A program made the position numbers and the translations under genes. The notes beneath the pieces are model-generated. The model was not told the DNA's origin and searched no databases. It was given only the letters and a program-made list of their open reading frames with translations. Positions 11,263-19,181 of a stretch of 64,000 bases of DNA are shown piece by piece. Source of the DNA: Pseudogymnoascus destructans (taxonomy: Eukaryota; Ascomycota; Leotiomycetes; Thelebolales; Thelebolaceae); the NCBI RefSeq assembly GCF_001641265.1, contig NW_020167558.1, positions 57,505-121,504 on the forward strand, in the 5' to 3' direction. Position 1 is the first letter of the stretch, and every line of letters begins with the position of its first letter.

Positions 11263-11506
11263 GTTGGGCGTTTGTGGGGGGCCGCATCTAATGGAGTACT
11301 CACTCATAAATATCACCGAATACCCAAAGTATTCGGGGACTCACCGAATACTACTCAGAGCGAGTACTACTCGGGCAAGACTGCCTGGAATTACAGTCGC
11401 ACTTTGTTCGGTGCGCGGGGATAGAGATACGAACTGTCTCCGGAAAAGACGGGGGCTAGGGGAGTCAAAGGAAGTGGTATCGTACAACCACGTTGGATCA
11501 TACGAC

Positions 11507-11825
11507 TTCTAGTTATCACCTCACTCTTTCCTTTCTTGGAAATGCATACAAGGAACCACACCAACCACTTCCACTCCCACCACCTCCGCCAGAATAACCT
11601 TTTACCACCTTTAAACCAAAAATCCACAACACCAAACATCCAAACACCAGCAACCTCCCAAGACCAGCAGAAATGCACACGCCCCCAAACCGCCACCCAC
11701 AACTTCAGCGCCTCCCCTTCCGTGCCTCCACCACCGTGCCGGCCGCCCTGCTTCTTGTGCCGCAGAACCCCGCCCGCCCCAGCAGAGCCTGCCACTACCC
11801 TGGACAAGACAATCCTTCATGGGTA
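11507..11825 (+). pseudogene. Copy D: inverted 5' part of the small family, cut off by retroelement debris
   Basis: On the plus strand the box TATCACCTCACTCTTTCC (11514-11536) is followed by TTTAAACCAAAAATCC and then a frame beginning MHTPPNRHPQLQ at 11673, resembling the MHNPP start of copy B. Similarity stops near 11.82 kb, where sequence attributable to gag debris begins. This copy is therefore in opposite orientation to A-C and lacks the membrane segment. Confidence 0.35.
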
Positions 11826-11839
11826 TTATGGCTACATTC

Positions 11840-12427
11840 ATCACTGAGAAATGGGAATACTGTGAAGCTCTAATTGGATTTGAGTATCTCGATGGAGCCT
11901 TCTGCATCTGTTGGTTGACTTTGAAGCGCAAGTCATCCAGCAAAGTTTCTTCAGAGTAATCAAGCTCTGTCGTGAGCCCTTGGAACTCAGCCCAGAACAC
12001 TGCAAAGGTGTTGTTTCTCTGATACAGCTTTCGATACTCAGTTTGAGCTGTGTGCCTTCGATCGGGATCACTGAAGACCTTTTCCAAAAGTTCGAGAATT
12101 TCTTCTGCTGTCTGCAATTTGTTTGTAGAGTTTGGTCGATGCCTTGGATTGATATGTCGAACTGCCAGTCCTCCCAGTCGACTCTGAATATAGCTCATTT
12201 GTAAAGTCTGTGTTGGAAAATGATCAATGTTGGCTTCGAGCTTGAGGCGAATTTTCACAACCCAGTCTTCAAATTCTGGCTCTATCCCATCTGTGAGGAT
12301 TGGAGGGTCTGGAACCGAGCTGACAGTCGACTGTGAGAGTGGTGTCCTGGTTCATTCTTCAGAGCTTGTTGGGTTTGCTTTTCAAGATATTTCTGAATTG
12401 TTTGTTGCTCTGTGATTGGTTGCTCGT
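11840..12427 (-). mobile_element. gag fragment of a gypsy-2-type element
   Basis: The minus strand encodes FPTQTLQMSYIQSRLGGLAV and the following RNNTFAVFWAEF region, almost identical to gypsy-2 gag between about 47600 and 48090. Where gypsy-2 has a stop (TGA) this fragment has CGA in the same codon, so it preserves the older state. The match ends near 11.9 kb; its other end abuts an LTR-like repeat at 12428 without a target duplication. Confidence 0.85.
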
Positions 12428-13330
12428 TGTCATACTGACATTCGTTGCACTCAGTTTGCTATCAAACTCAAGAGCAAACTTAGAAATCTCCTGCTCAAAC
12501 CTCAAGTCACTATACATATTTTGGCTTGTCACACCAACAACAAGAGCAATACTACTCAACGATTGCTACAACCCTCTATGATTCATTACACATCATTGCT
12601 CCTTAGTTACTGGGCCGATATGACCACATAGCATATCTCTACCTCTATGATTCATTACATGACATCACTCCTTAGTTACTGGGCTAATACTACACATGAC
12701 ATATCTCTATCAACTAGAGGCCTAGGAACATGAACGATAGCTCTAAAAGCTTCTACAACCCTCTATGATTCATTACATGTCATCGCTCCTTAGTTACCCA
12801 CAAGATTGGTTAAGTTATGACATAATTTGTCTATAGGGGTACTCTGACCTTGGACCTCCTTTCACTTCCTATAGGCTAGGAACCTAGGAGATGGTTCTAT
12901 GGGATTCTCTTACGTCGACTACAGTTACCAAGCCTGGTTTGTTATGGAAAGTCTTGGAAAATGAGAGAACTACACTCCTTTAGCATAAATAGGATTGCCC
13001 TTTCCTTAAGAAAGGGCAAGCAGACAATACAGTAAATCGACTATCACATACTTCCACGTCTTTTCCAAGCTTCCAAGCATTGATCTTCTTACTCCTTGTT
13101 TCTGAAAAGTCAGTGAGGTGCTAACCTCTGACTTATCCCTGAGTTCTCAGACTCAACATTTGTTACAACTTGTCTAAACCACTCCACTATATCATACACC
13201 TGATTGCTGCGTTGTGGAATAGTCTAAGCTATGACCCTTTGGCTCTTTTTCTAAGACAGTGTGTTGTCTTAGTAAAATCATCCCTTCCTTGGGTGGCTAG
13301 ATTCTCACATCTGGTGCACCCACCATTACA
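12428..13330 (+). mobile_element. LTR-like repeat, copy 1 (family with TGTCAT...TTACA ends)
   Basis: This 903-bp unit begins TGTCATACTGAC and ends CCACCATTACA, exactly like the copy inside the MULE at 43348-44283, and like the truncated inverted copy at 57305. TG...CA ends and the 5-bp duplication at the MULE copy argue for a solo LTR. No coding capacity is seen. Here the flanks (gag debris on the left, hAT on the right) carry no target duplication, so this copy is part of a rearranged junction. Confidence 0.75.
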
Positions 13331-13522
13331 CATTTGGCAATTCCTGCAACATCAGCTCCATCAGAACGGGTCTTTAGTAATGGAGCTGATATTCTTACGA
13401 AGAAAAGGAACAGGCTCTCTCCTGAAACGCTTCAATATTTACTCTGTTTACGAGATTGGGGTCATATACTAGAGGTTGAAGAAAGTGAAGCTGAAGACGC
13501 TGATGACAAGGGGGAAGAGTAG
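13331..13522 (+). pseudogene. hAT transposase C-terminal fragment
   Basis: The frame reads AIPATSAPSERVFSNGADIL then NRLSPETLQYLLCLRDWG, the hAT C-terminal dimerisation region (consensus PATSAxSERxFS). It ends in an acidic tail and TAG. Only about 63 codons remain; the left end is the LTR-like repeat. Confidence 0.85.
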
Positions 13523-13894
13523 TTATATAAGTTATTTTATCTATTCTATTTTTATATTTTAAGCCTCATTATCCTGAAGATCCGGATATAACCCGTATCT
13601 ATCCGTCAGACCTCAGACGTATCATGATCTTACCCGTGAGGGCTCAGGATCAGATCCGGATACGATCCGCCGAACACTGTTCATGAAGGAATATTCACCT
13701 ACAAAGAATTACTGGTCCAAAAACAACACCACAACGTGCACCTTCATATAAAACACATACCTTTTAACCTCTACCTCTTTTCTATACTCTTCTTCTGCAA
13801 TATTCTTCCTACAAACTCACTGTAATGTACACATATCTTTTGATCTACTTCTTTGTCTTGTGTTTACTTCACTAACTCACCTTGATATTAGCAA
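13523..13894. other. Flank and probable promoter of the H3-like gene
   Basis: The left part contains repeated GATCCGGATA words, probably the end of the hAT relic. The right part has ATATAAAACAC at about 13748 and a TTGATATTAG/CAAATGG junction just before the H3 ATG, which could be a 5' UTR splice acceptor. Confidence 0.4.
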
Positions 13895-14182
13895 ATGGCT
13901 CGTACCAAGCAAACTGCTAGGAGATCAACTGGCGGCATAGCACGAAGGATGCCACTTGGATTATGGGCTGGCTATGGGCTTGGTGGAAAGGGAAAGGAAA
14001 AGGCCGTGGACAGCAAGAAAAGCTCCAGTTCGCTCATCTCAAGCTAGCAACAATCATGCTCAGAAGGCCATGCACCGTGCAAAGTCTGGTAAGAGGATTA
14101 CCAGAGGATTACCAGAGGATTACCAGAACTCTCTAATAAACATATAGGCACCAAGGCTCTCCGCAATATCAGAAGACAGTAA
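13895..14182 (+). pseudogene. Histone H3-like gene, 5' half (split by gypsy-1)
   Basis: Histone H3 packages DNA as part of the nucleosome core. The frame starts MARTKQTARRSTGGIA, matching the canonical H3 tail including T3 and K4. A frame change follows; the second frame gives KAMHRAKSGTKALRNIRR, matching H3 around the alpha-N helix (KKPHRYKPGTVALREIRR). An intron at 14089-14147 (GTAAGA...ATATAG, with a thrice-repeated AGGATTACC) is required for that join. The next codon after the restored target site would be TAA where H3 has CAA, a C-to-T nonsense change. The rest lies at 21208-21560. The tail resembles H3 rather than CENP-A. Confidence 0.8.
14178..14182. repeat. Target-site duplication AGTAA (left) of gypsy-1
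   Basis: AGTAA directly precedes the LTR and recurs at 21208-21212 directly after the other LTR. Five bases is the expected Ty3/gypsy duplication. Confidence 0.95.
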
Positions 14183-14657
14183 TGTAACGCTGACTTCTAA
14201 ACGATAGAAGACACAGAGGTTCTCTTGCGTAAAGGTTTACTTATCAGAGGAGGCAGGGGATCAGACACAAAGGCTTCAAGTAACATGTTACTAGTATATA
14301 ACAAATACTGTATTGAGTTGAGCACGAAGCTCCTATCTAAGGAAATACTATCTACTTATATAGTGGCGTCGTGCCTAGTGGACTCTTGGGAACTCACTCG
14401 AGTCCTCAGAGTCCTGGACTCTTAGGACTCTTCTCATCATCCTGCGAGTCCATCACGTGCCTAGTGGACTCCTGGGAACTCACTCGAGTCCTCGGAGTCC
14501 TGGACTCTTAGGACTCTTCTCATCATCCTGCGAGTCCATCACGTGATACTTTCGGAACTACTATTCCCCGCTGCCCCTCCAGGTACCAGGGCCGGTCTCA
14601 TGCGACCTCCCTCCTTCCTGTCCTGTAGTTGGCCAGCCTTCTTGTTCCGTCGTAACA
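14183..14657 (-). repeat. gypsy-1 3' LTR
   Basis: TG...CA ends (on the plus strand TGTAACGCTG...CGTAACA). It contains a tandem duplication of roughly 75-80 bp rich in GAGTCC/GGACTC words (about 14370-14540). A 475-bp copy occurs at 20733 and a solo copy at 23482. Confidence 0.95.
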
Positions 14658-14675
14658 CTCGCTCCCTTCCCCTGG
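14658..14675 (-). promoter_or_regulatory. Polypurine tract of gypsy-1
   Basis: The minus strand reads AGGGGAAGGGAGCGAG directly before the 3' LTR, the expected plus-strand DNA priming site. Confidence 0.85.
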
Positions 14676-14692
14676 GCATTCGTCTCGAATCC

Positions 14693-14698
14693 TATAAG
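14693..14698 (+). promoter_or_regulatory. TATA-like element ahead of the antisense gene
   Basis: TATAAG lies 61 bp before the MPTD start codon. A TATAAG also precedes the corresponding antisense gene of gypsy-3 at 58227. Confidence 0.4.
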
Positions 14699-14753
14699 TA
14701 CGTCCATGCCCCCGGGACTCTGCTGTTCCTCAGCAAGTCCTTCAACATGCAAC

Positions 14754-15320
14754 ATGCCTACTGACACTGCCCGCAAACTCCAGGAACGCAACGATCTTGT
14801 CCGTCGAATAAAGAACCACGGATACGAACTACCCGAAATGGATTCTTGCTCGAACTGCGTGAGGCGAAACATTACTTGCGTGTCGTCTCCAAATGATTCA
14901 CGGCGGTGCGCCGAGTGCGTTCGTCGCAACTTGAAAGAAAAGTGTGACTGTATGGGTCCTGAGCATCCCGACTGGGTGAAGCTCGAACGGGAGGAGGATC
15001 GCCTGGATCGCGAAGAGGAAGAAACCCTTTCGAAGTTACTTCGTCTGCGGAAGCAGAAACGCCTCATCCGAACCCGTGGTAAAGATATGCTCCGGCGAGG
15101 TTTGAAAACCCTCGACGAGCTTGATGCGGCAGAGGAGGCCGAACGTGTGGCTGCTGAGAAGCGTGACGCTGTTGAGGTCGAGGAACAGGCAGTTAGCGCT
15201 GCCTCCTCGTCTGTGACCGGGACCTCCACTTCCTCCGATCCACTGGCCTACTCCCCTGCATCTTGGGATCAATGGCTGGCGGATGGCGGCGTCGATATTC
15301 CTCCAGCAGTTCTTTGCTGA
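14754..15320 (+). CDS. Antisense accessory gene of gypsy-1: Cys-rich, coiled-coil protein
   Basis: This gene runs opposite to gag-pol, between pol and the 3' LTR, overlapping the last ~128 bp of pol antisense. I do not recognise its function. From MPTDTARKLQ it has 188 residues (204 from the in-frame ATG at 14706). Residues ~28-65 carry a Cys array, C-x2-C-x6-C-x9-C-x2-C-x8-C-x-C, with two CxxCVRRN half-repeats suggesting metal binding. A highly charged helix follows (DRLDREEEETLSKLLRLRKQ, then Ala/Glu-rich), probably coiled coil, and a Ser/Thr/Pro tail. Gypsy-3 has a counterpart in the same place and orientation at 58466. Open throughout, which for 567 nt in a non-gag/pol strand suggests selection or recency. 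Confidence 0.7.
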   Translation: MPTDTARKLQERNDLVRRIKNHGYELPEMDSCSNCVRRNITCVSSPNDSRRCAECVRRNLKEKCDCMGPEHPDWVKLEREEDRLDREEEETLSKLLRLRKQKRLIRTRGKDMLRRGLKTLDELDAAEEAERVAAEKRDAVEVEEQAVSAASSSVTGTSTSSDPLAYSPASWDQWLADGGVDIPPAVLC

Positions 15321-18300
15321 TGTTCCTTGTTGGTTCCCACGAATTATCCGTAGGTTCGTAATTTTCCCATTTTATCAAAAACTCTTCTCGACGTCCTACT
15401 AACCTTCTGTCTAGGATCGCTTCGACCTCATATTCGATTATCTCATTCTCGGGTTGGAGTTCGGTGTCGGTCGCAATTGGGGTATTTCCTCTTGCTGGTT
15501 CCAGTAGTGAGACATGAAATACCGGGTGTAGTCTAGACTTCCTGGGTAGCTGCAGTCTGTAATTAACTGAGCTGACTTTGTTCAATATTTTGAATGGTCC
15601 CAATTTCTTGAAGTCCAACTTTGTGCTTGGTCGTTTCGTTTTGATATGTTTCCGGAGTAGGTATACTTTATCCCCCTCCTTGAAGGCAGGTTCCATACTG
15701 CGCTTCTTGTTTGCGTATGCGGCGGATCGTTCATTTAAGAATTGGATGTCCGTCGCAAGTTGTTCGTGGAACGATTTCAGTTGTTCCACCACGATCAGGG
15801 CTTGTTCAGCTCGTGATTCATCCGGTCTTGGTTGCCTATATGCTTCTGGCTGGTAGCCATAATTGGCAAAGAACGGTGAGACTTTCGTTGCTTCTGTCAT
15901 AGCGCTGTTATATGCAAACTGTGCGATGGGTAAGATCTGAACCCAGTTATCCTGTTGATGATTGACATAGCTTCGCAGGTACTGTTCAAGGGTCTGATTT
16001 AATCTTTCTGTTTGGCCGTCTGTCTGGGGATGAAAAGCTGTTGATAGCTTATGATTTGTTCCCAGTAGTGCCATCAATGATTTCCAGAATTTCGAAGTAA
16101 AGAGCTTGTCTCTATCTGAGATGATTTCTTCTGGCATCCCATGATCGGCTAATATGACTCGAATGAAGGTATATGCGAGCGCCTCGGCGTCGCTAGCTTC
16201 TAGATATGGTATAAACTTCCCATATTTCGTGAGTCTTTCCGTGATGGCGAGGATAGAGTCGTATTCTATTCCTGTTAACAAGTCCTTGGAGGGTGGAAGC
16301 TTGACGATGAAGTCCAAAGCTATTGATTTCCACGCTCCTTTTGGTACTGGTGTCGACTTGAGTTGTCCGTATGGCAGATGCCTATTGGATTTTGACTTGC
16401 TGCAAATGTCGCACTCTCTTACCACTGTCTCTACCTGCTTCCTCATACCTGGGAAGTAGTAGTGTCGGGTGATTCGTTCGAAGGTTCGTGTTACTCCCTG
16501 ATGACCGTGTGCTGGTAACGAGTGTTGTTCTTGCACCAGCGGGCGTCTCATTTGACTTGGGACATACACTAACCCTTTGTATCGAATCAATCCTTGTTCG
16601 TCGATGGCGAAGTCGCCTTCGACTTTGGACAAGACTCGCTTGGCGCATTCGTCTGTTGCGTAAGCTTTCTTGAGTCTTTCCTCGAGTTCTGTATCTTCGA
16701 TGACTGAGATCGTCGCTAGTAACTCGTTGTACTGTATTCCTGCATCTGTTTTCTTCAGAATTGCTCTAGGTCTTTCTTCCTTTGGGCCGGCGTAGTCGGT
16801 CCGTCTGCTGAGAGCGTCTGCTCTTGCATTCTCGGAGCCCTTGCGATAGGTTATCGTGAAGTTGTAGGCTGCGAGGGTTTCTGCCCAGCGGACTTGTCTG
16901 CGGTTTAAAACCTTGGTCGTGGTGAAGTATATGAGGTTCTTGTGATCCGTCCATACCTGCACAGGGTAGGTGGATCCCTCAAGATATACTCGCCACTGCT
17001 CAAAGGCAACGACAATAGCCAGTAGCTCCTTGTCGTGGATGTCGTAATTGAGTTCCGCGGGTGACAGTTTCCTAGAGTAGTACGCGATTGGTTTGAACTT
17101 ACCGTTCTCGTCTGGTTGATTCAGACATGCTCCAATTGCGAAGTCAGAAGAGTCCGTTTCGAGGATGATCTTCTTTGCAGGGTCAAATGTAGCAAGGATA
17201 GGTGCTTCCGTGAACTTCGTCTTAAGTTCCTGGAAAGCAGCCTCTGCCTTGTCCGTCCATTTGAATTCGAGATCCTTTCTGGTAAGCTCCGTGAGTGGTT
17301 GAGCTACCTTGGAATATCCCGAGATGAATCTTCGGTAGAAGTTGGCGAAGCCTAGGAAGGCTTGCACTTCCTTGACCGTGGTCGGTGTTGGCCATTCCAA
17401 CACTGCCGTTACTTTTGCTTGGTCCATCTTGATGCCGTGCGTTCCAATAATGTAACCCAAGAATTCGACTTGGTTTTTATGGAACTCGCACTTCTCTGGT
17501 TTGAGGAGTAAGCTGTACTCCTTTAGTTTCTTCAGGACGAGTTTGACATGCTTGACATGCTCCTCCTTGGTTGCTGAATACACCAGGACGTCGTCTAGGT
17601 AGACAATGGTAAAGATGTCTAAGTATTCGTGCAAAGCATCATTCATCAGTCGTTGCATAGATGCGGGTGCGTTTGTTAGCCCAAAGGGCATGACTTGATA
17701 CTCGAATAGGCCATAGCGGGTGCGGAATGCTGTTTTCCACTCTTCCCCAGCCTTGATTCGGATCAGGTTGTATGCTCCTCGCAGATCTAGCTTACTGAAG
17801 ATCTTTGCTCCTTGAAATCTATCGTGTAGTTCATTGATTAACGGCAGGGCATACCTGTCCTTGATTGTGATGTTGTTCAACGCTCGATAGTCCACACATA
17901 ACCGTAGGGAGCCGTCTTTCTTTGGTACGAAAAGCACCGGACTTCCTGCTGGTGATGTGGATGGTCTGATGAATCCTTTCGCTAGGTTATCATCGATGTA
18001 CTCCTTAAGTACCTTCAGCTCCTTTTCCGATAGCTGATATATTGGTCCGAACGGTGGACTCTTGTCTTTCTCCAAAGGTATCTCGTGATCCCATGGTTGG
18101 TGCTTAGGAAGCGCCTCGTTCTTAGGGCCTTCCTGGAATAATCGCTCGTATTCCTTGTACTCCACCGGTATACTCGTCGGTGAGGATGCCTGGGCTAGGT
18201 CATCGAGCTCGGAGGTTGCACATAACTCCTTCCGGCCCTGGGAGGGTTTCTCCCGTTGTCGCGTGTCCGTCCGTTGTTCACACGCGCACTGGCTCATCAC

Positions 18301-18675
18301 AACTTTCTCGTTCCACCAGTCGATCTGGGGGTTGTGTTTCTTGAGCCATGGCACACCAAGGATGCACGCATGGTTGTCCATGTGCACGATGTCAAACTGA
18401 ATCGTTTCCTTGTGCCCGTGTAGCATGACCATTTCCAATGGGACCGTTTCGTGGGTCACCATTCCTTCATTAGTCGAGATGGGCTCTCCATCTACGACCA
18501 TTAATGGGTATGGTTCGGTTTTCAATTGCGTCTTGAAACCTTGCGTGTCTGCTACTTTCTTTGTCATAAAGTTGCCCGTCGCTCCTGAGTCAATCATTGC
18601 TCGGAGGTGTCGCTGTTGTATCTTAGCGACCACATATAGTTGCATGCCGCCTTCCGTGGCGCATAGCTGGTTCAT
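15193..18675 (-). CDS. gypsy-1 Pol: protease, reverse transcriptase, RNase H, integrase, chromodomain
   Basis: A 1,160-residue open frame replicates and integrates the element. In order: aspartic protease (MIDSGATGNF, ~27), reverse transcriptase with YLDDVLVYS (~350), RNase H (ETDSSDFAIG, ~505), integrase zinc domain (HGHQG...CDICSKS, ~700), DDE core with ISDRDKLFTS and HPQTDGQTERLNQ (~830-870), a GPF-type module, and a C-terminal chromodomain (YEVEAILDRR...FLIKWENYEP). The chromodomain makes it a chromovirus. The frame is open upstream of the listed ATG as far as the slippery site at 18726, so Pol is probably made as a fusion. Confidence 0.97.
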   Translation of the reverse strand: MNQLCATEGGMQLYVVAKIQQRHLRAMIDSGATGNFMTKKVADTQGFKTQLKTEPYPLMVVDGEPISTNEGMVTHETVPLEMVMLHGHKETIQFDIVHMDNHACILGVPWLKKHNPQIDWWNEKVVMSQCACEQRTDTRQREKPSQGRKELCATSELDDLAQASSPTSIPVEYKEYERLFQEGPKNEALPKHQPWDHEIPLEKDKSPPFGPIYQLSEKELKVLKEYIDDNLAKGFIRPSTSPAGSPVLFVPKKDGSLRLCVDYRALNNITIKDRYALPLINELHDRFQGAKIFSKLDLRGAYNLIRIKAGEEWKTAFRTRYGLFEYQVMPFGLTNAPASMQRLMNDALHEYLDIFTIVYLDDVLVYSATKEEHVKHVKLVLKKLKEYSLLLKPEKCEFHKNQVEFLGYIIGTHGIKMDQAKVTAVLEWPTPTTVKEVQAFLGFANFYRRFISGYSKVAQPLTELTRKDLEFKWTDKAEAAFQELKTKFTEAPILATFDPAKKIILETDSSDFAIGACLNQPDENGKFKPIAYYSRKLSPAELNYDIHDKELLAIVVAFEQWRVYLEGSTYPVQVWTDHKNLIYFTTTKVLNRRQVRWAETLAAYNFTITYRKGSENARADALSRRTDYAGPKEERPRAILKKTDAGIQYNELLATISVIEDTELEERLKKAYATDECAKRVLSKVEGDFAIDEQGLIRYKGLVYVPSQMRRPLVQEQHSLPAHGHQGVTRTFERITRHYYFPGMRKQVETVVRECDICSKSKSNRHLPYGQLKSTPVPKGAWKSIALDFIVKLPPSKDLLTGIEYDSILAITERLTKYGKFIPYLEASDAEALAYTFIRVILADHGMPEEIISDRDKLFTSKFWKSLMALLGTNHKLSTAFHPQTDGQTERLNQTLEQYLRSYVNHQQDNWVQILPIAQFAYNSAMTEATKVSPFFANYGYQPEAYRQPRPDESRAEQALIVVEQLKSFHEQLATDIQFLNERSAAYANKKRSMEPAFKEGDKVYLLRKHIKTKRPSTKLDFKKLGPFKILNKVSSVNYRLQLPRKSRLHPVFHVSLLEPARGNTPIATDTELQPENEIIEYEVEAILDRRLVGRREEFLIKWENYEPTDNSWEPTRNISKELLEEYRRRHPPAIDPKMQGSRPVDRRKWRSRSQTRRQR

Positions 18676-18722
18676 ACTAGGCCTCTTCCTGTCGCTCGCC
18701 GGTGGCCTACCGTCGAGGACTC

Positions 18723-19181
18723 CTAGTTTTTTGACTCGTCCGAGGAAGGATAGTATTCATCCGCTTCCAATGGTGGTCCTTGGGGAGATCGTTTCCCTCG
18801 CTCTTCTGCTTCGTCTAGCAGATGTGGGTATTTCTCGTATACCTGTTCGCTTTTGATAGGCAAGTCCCCTTCAGACTGGCTTCGCCTGAGGGCGTGAACT
18901 TGCTCTGCATCTCTGAAGTGTATCCTGGGCGAGGATCGGGGAAACAACTGATTCTGGTGTTTCTTTTTCCAGTGGAGCTTGCAGTCATCTTCGCTGCAAT
19001 ACTCCCAGTAGACATACGCGTGCCAGGGATGATCAGTCTCTGTTGCGTCTGTCGTTGATAGTTCCCGCTGTCCTCTCACCCATGCACTATCTTCCCTCGG
19101 AGGCGTGGAGAACGTGTCTAGTTGCTCCATGGCTCTCCTTTCGATGCGTGGAGTGGGTCTCGCATTTTCCCGTCGGAGCAT
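18723..19181 (-). CDS. gypsy-1 middle ORF between gag and pol
   Basis: This 152-codon frame overlaps the end of gag by 64 bp in the -1 frame and ends in TAG immediately after the A-AAA-AAC heptamer. It carries a CCHH-like zinc-finger array, CSEDDCKLHWKKKH, followed by an acidic tail. In the -1 frame after the heptamer the reading continues without a stop into pol, so this is the linker of a Gag-X-Pol polyprotein rather than a free gene (inference). Confidence 0.7.
   Translation of the reverse strand: MLRRENARPTPRIERRAMEQLDTFSTPPREDSAWVRGQRELSTTDATETDHPWHAYVYWEYCSEDDCKLHWKKKHQNQLFPRSSPRIHFRDAEQVHALRRSQSEGDLPIKSEQVYEKYPHLLDEAEERGKRSPQGPPLEADEYYPSSDESKN
18726..18732 (-). promoter_or_regulatory. 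Slippery heptamer A-AAA-AAC for -1 frameshifting
   Basis: On the minus strand, in the zero frame, TCA AAA AAC TAG ends the middle ORF. Slipping back one base on A-AAA-AAC continues CTA GGA GTC ... in the pol frame with no stop before its ATG. This is the canonical X-XXY-YYZ arrangement. Confidence 0.8.
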
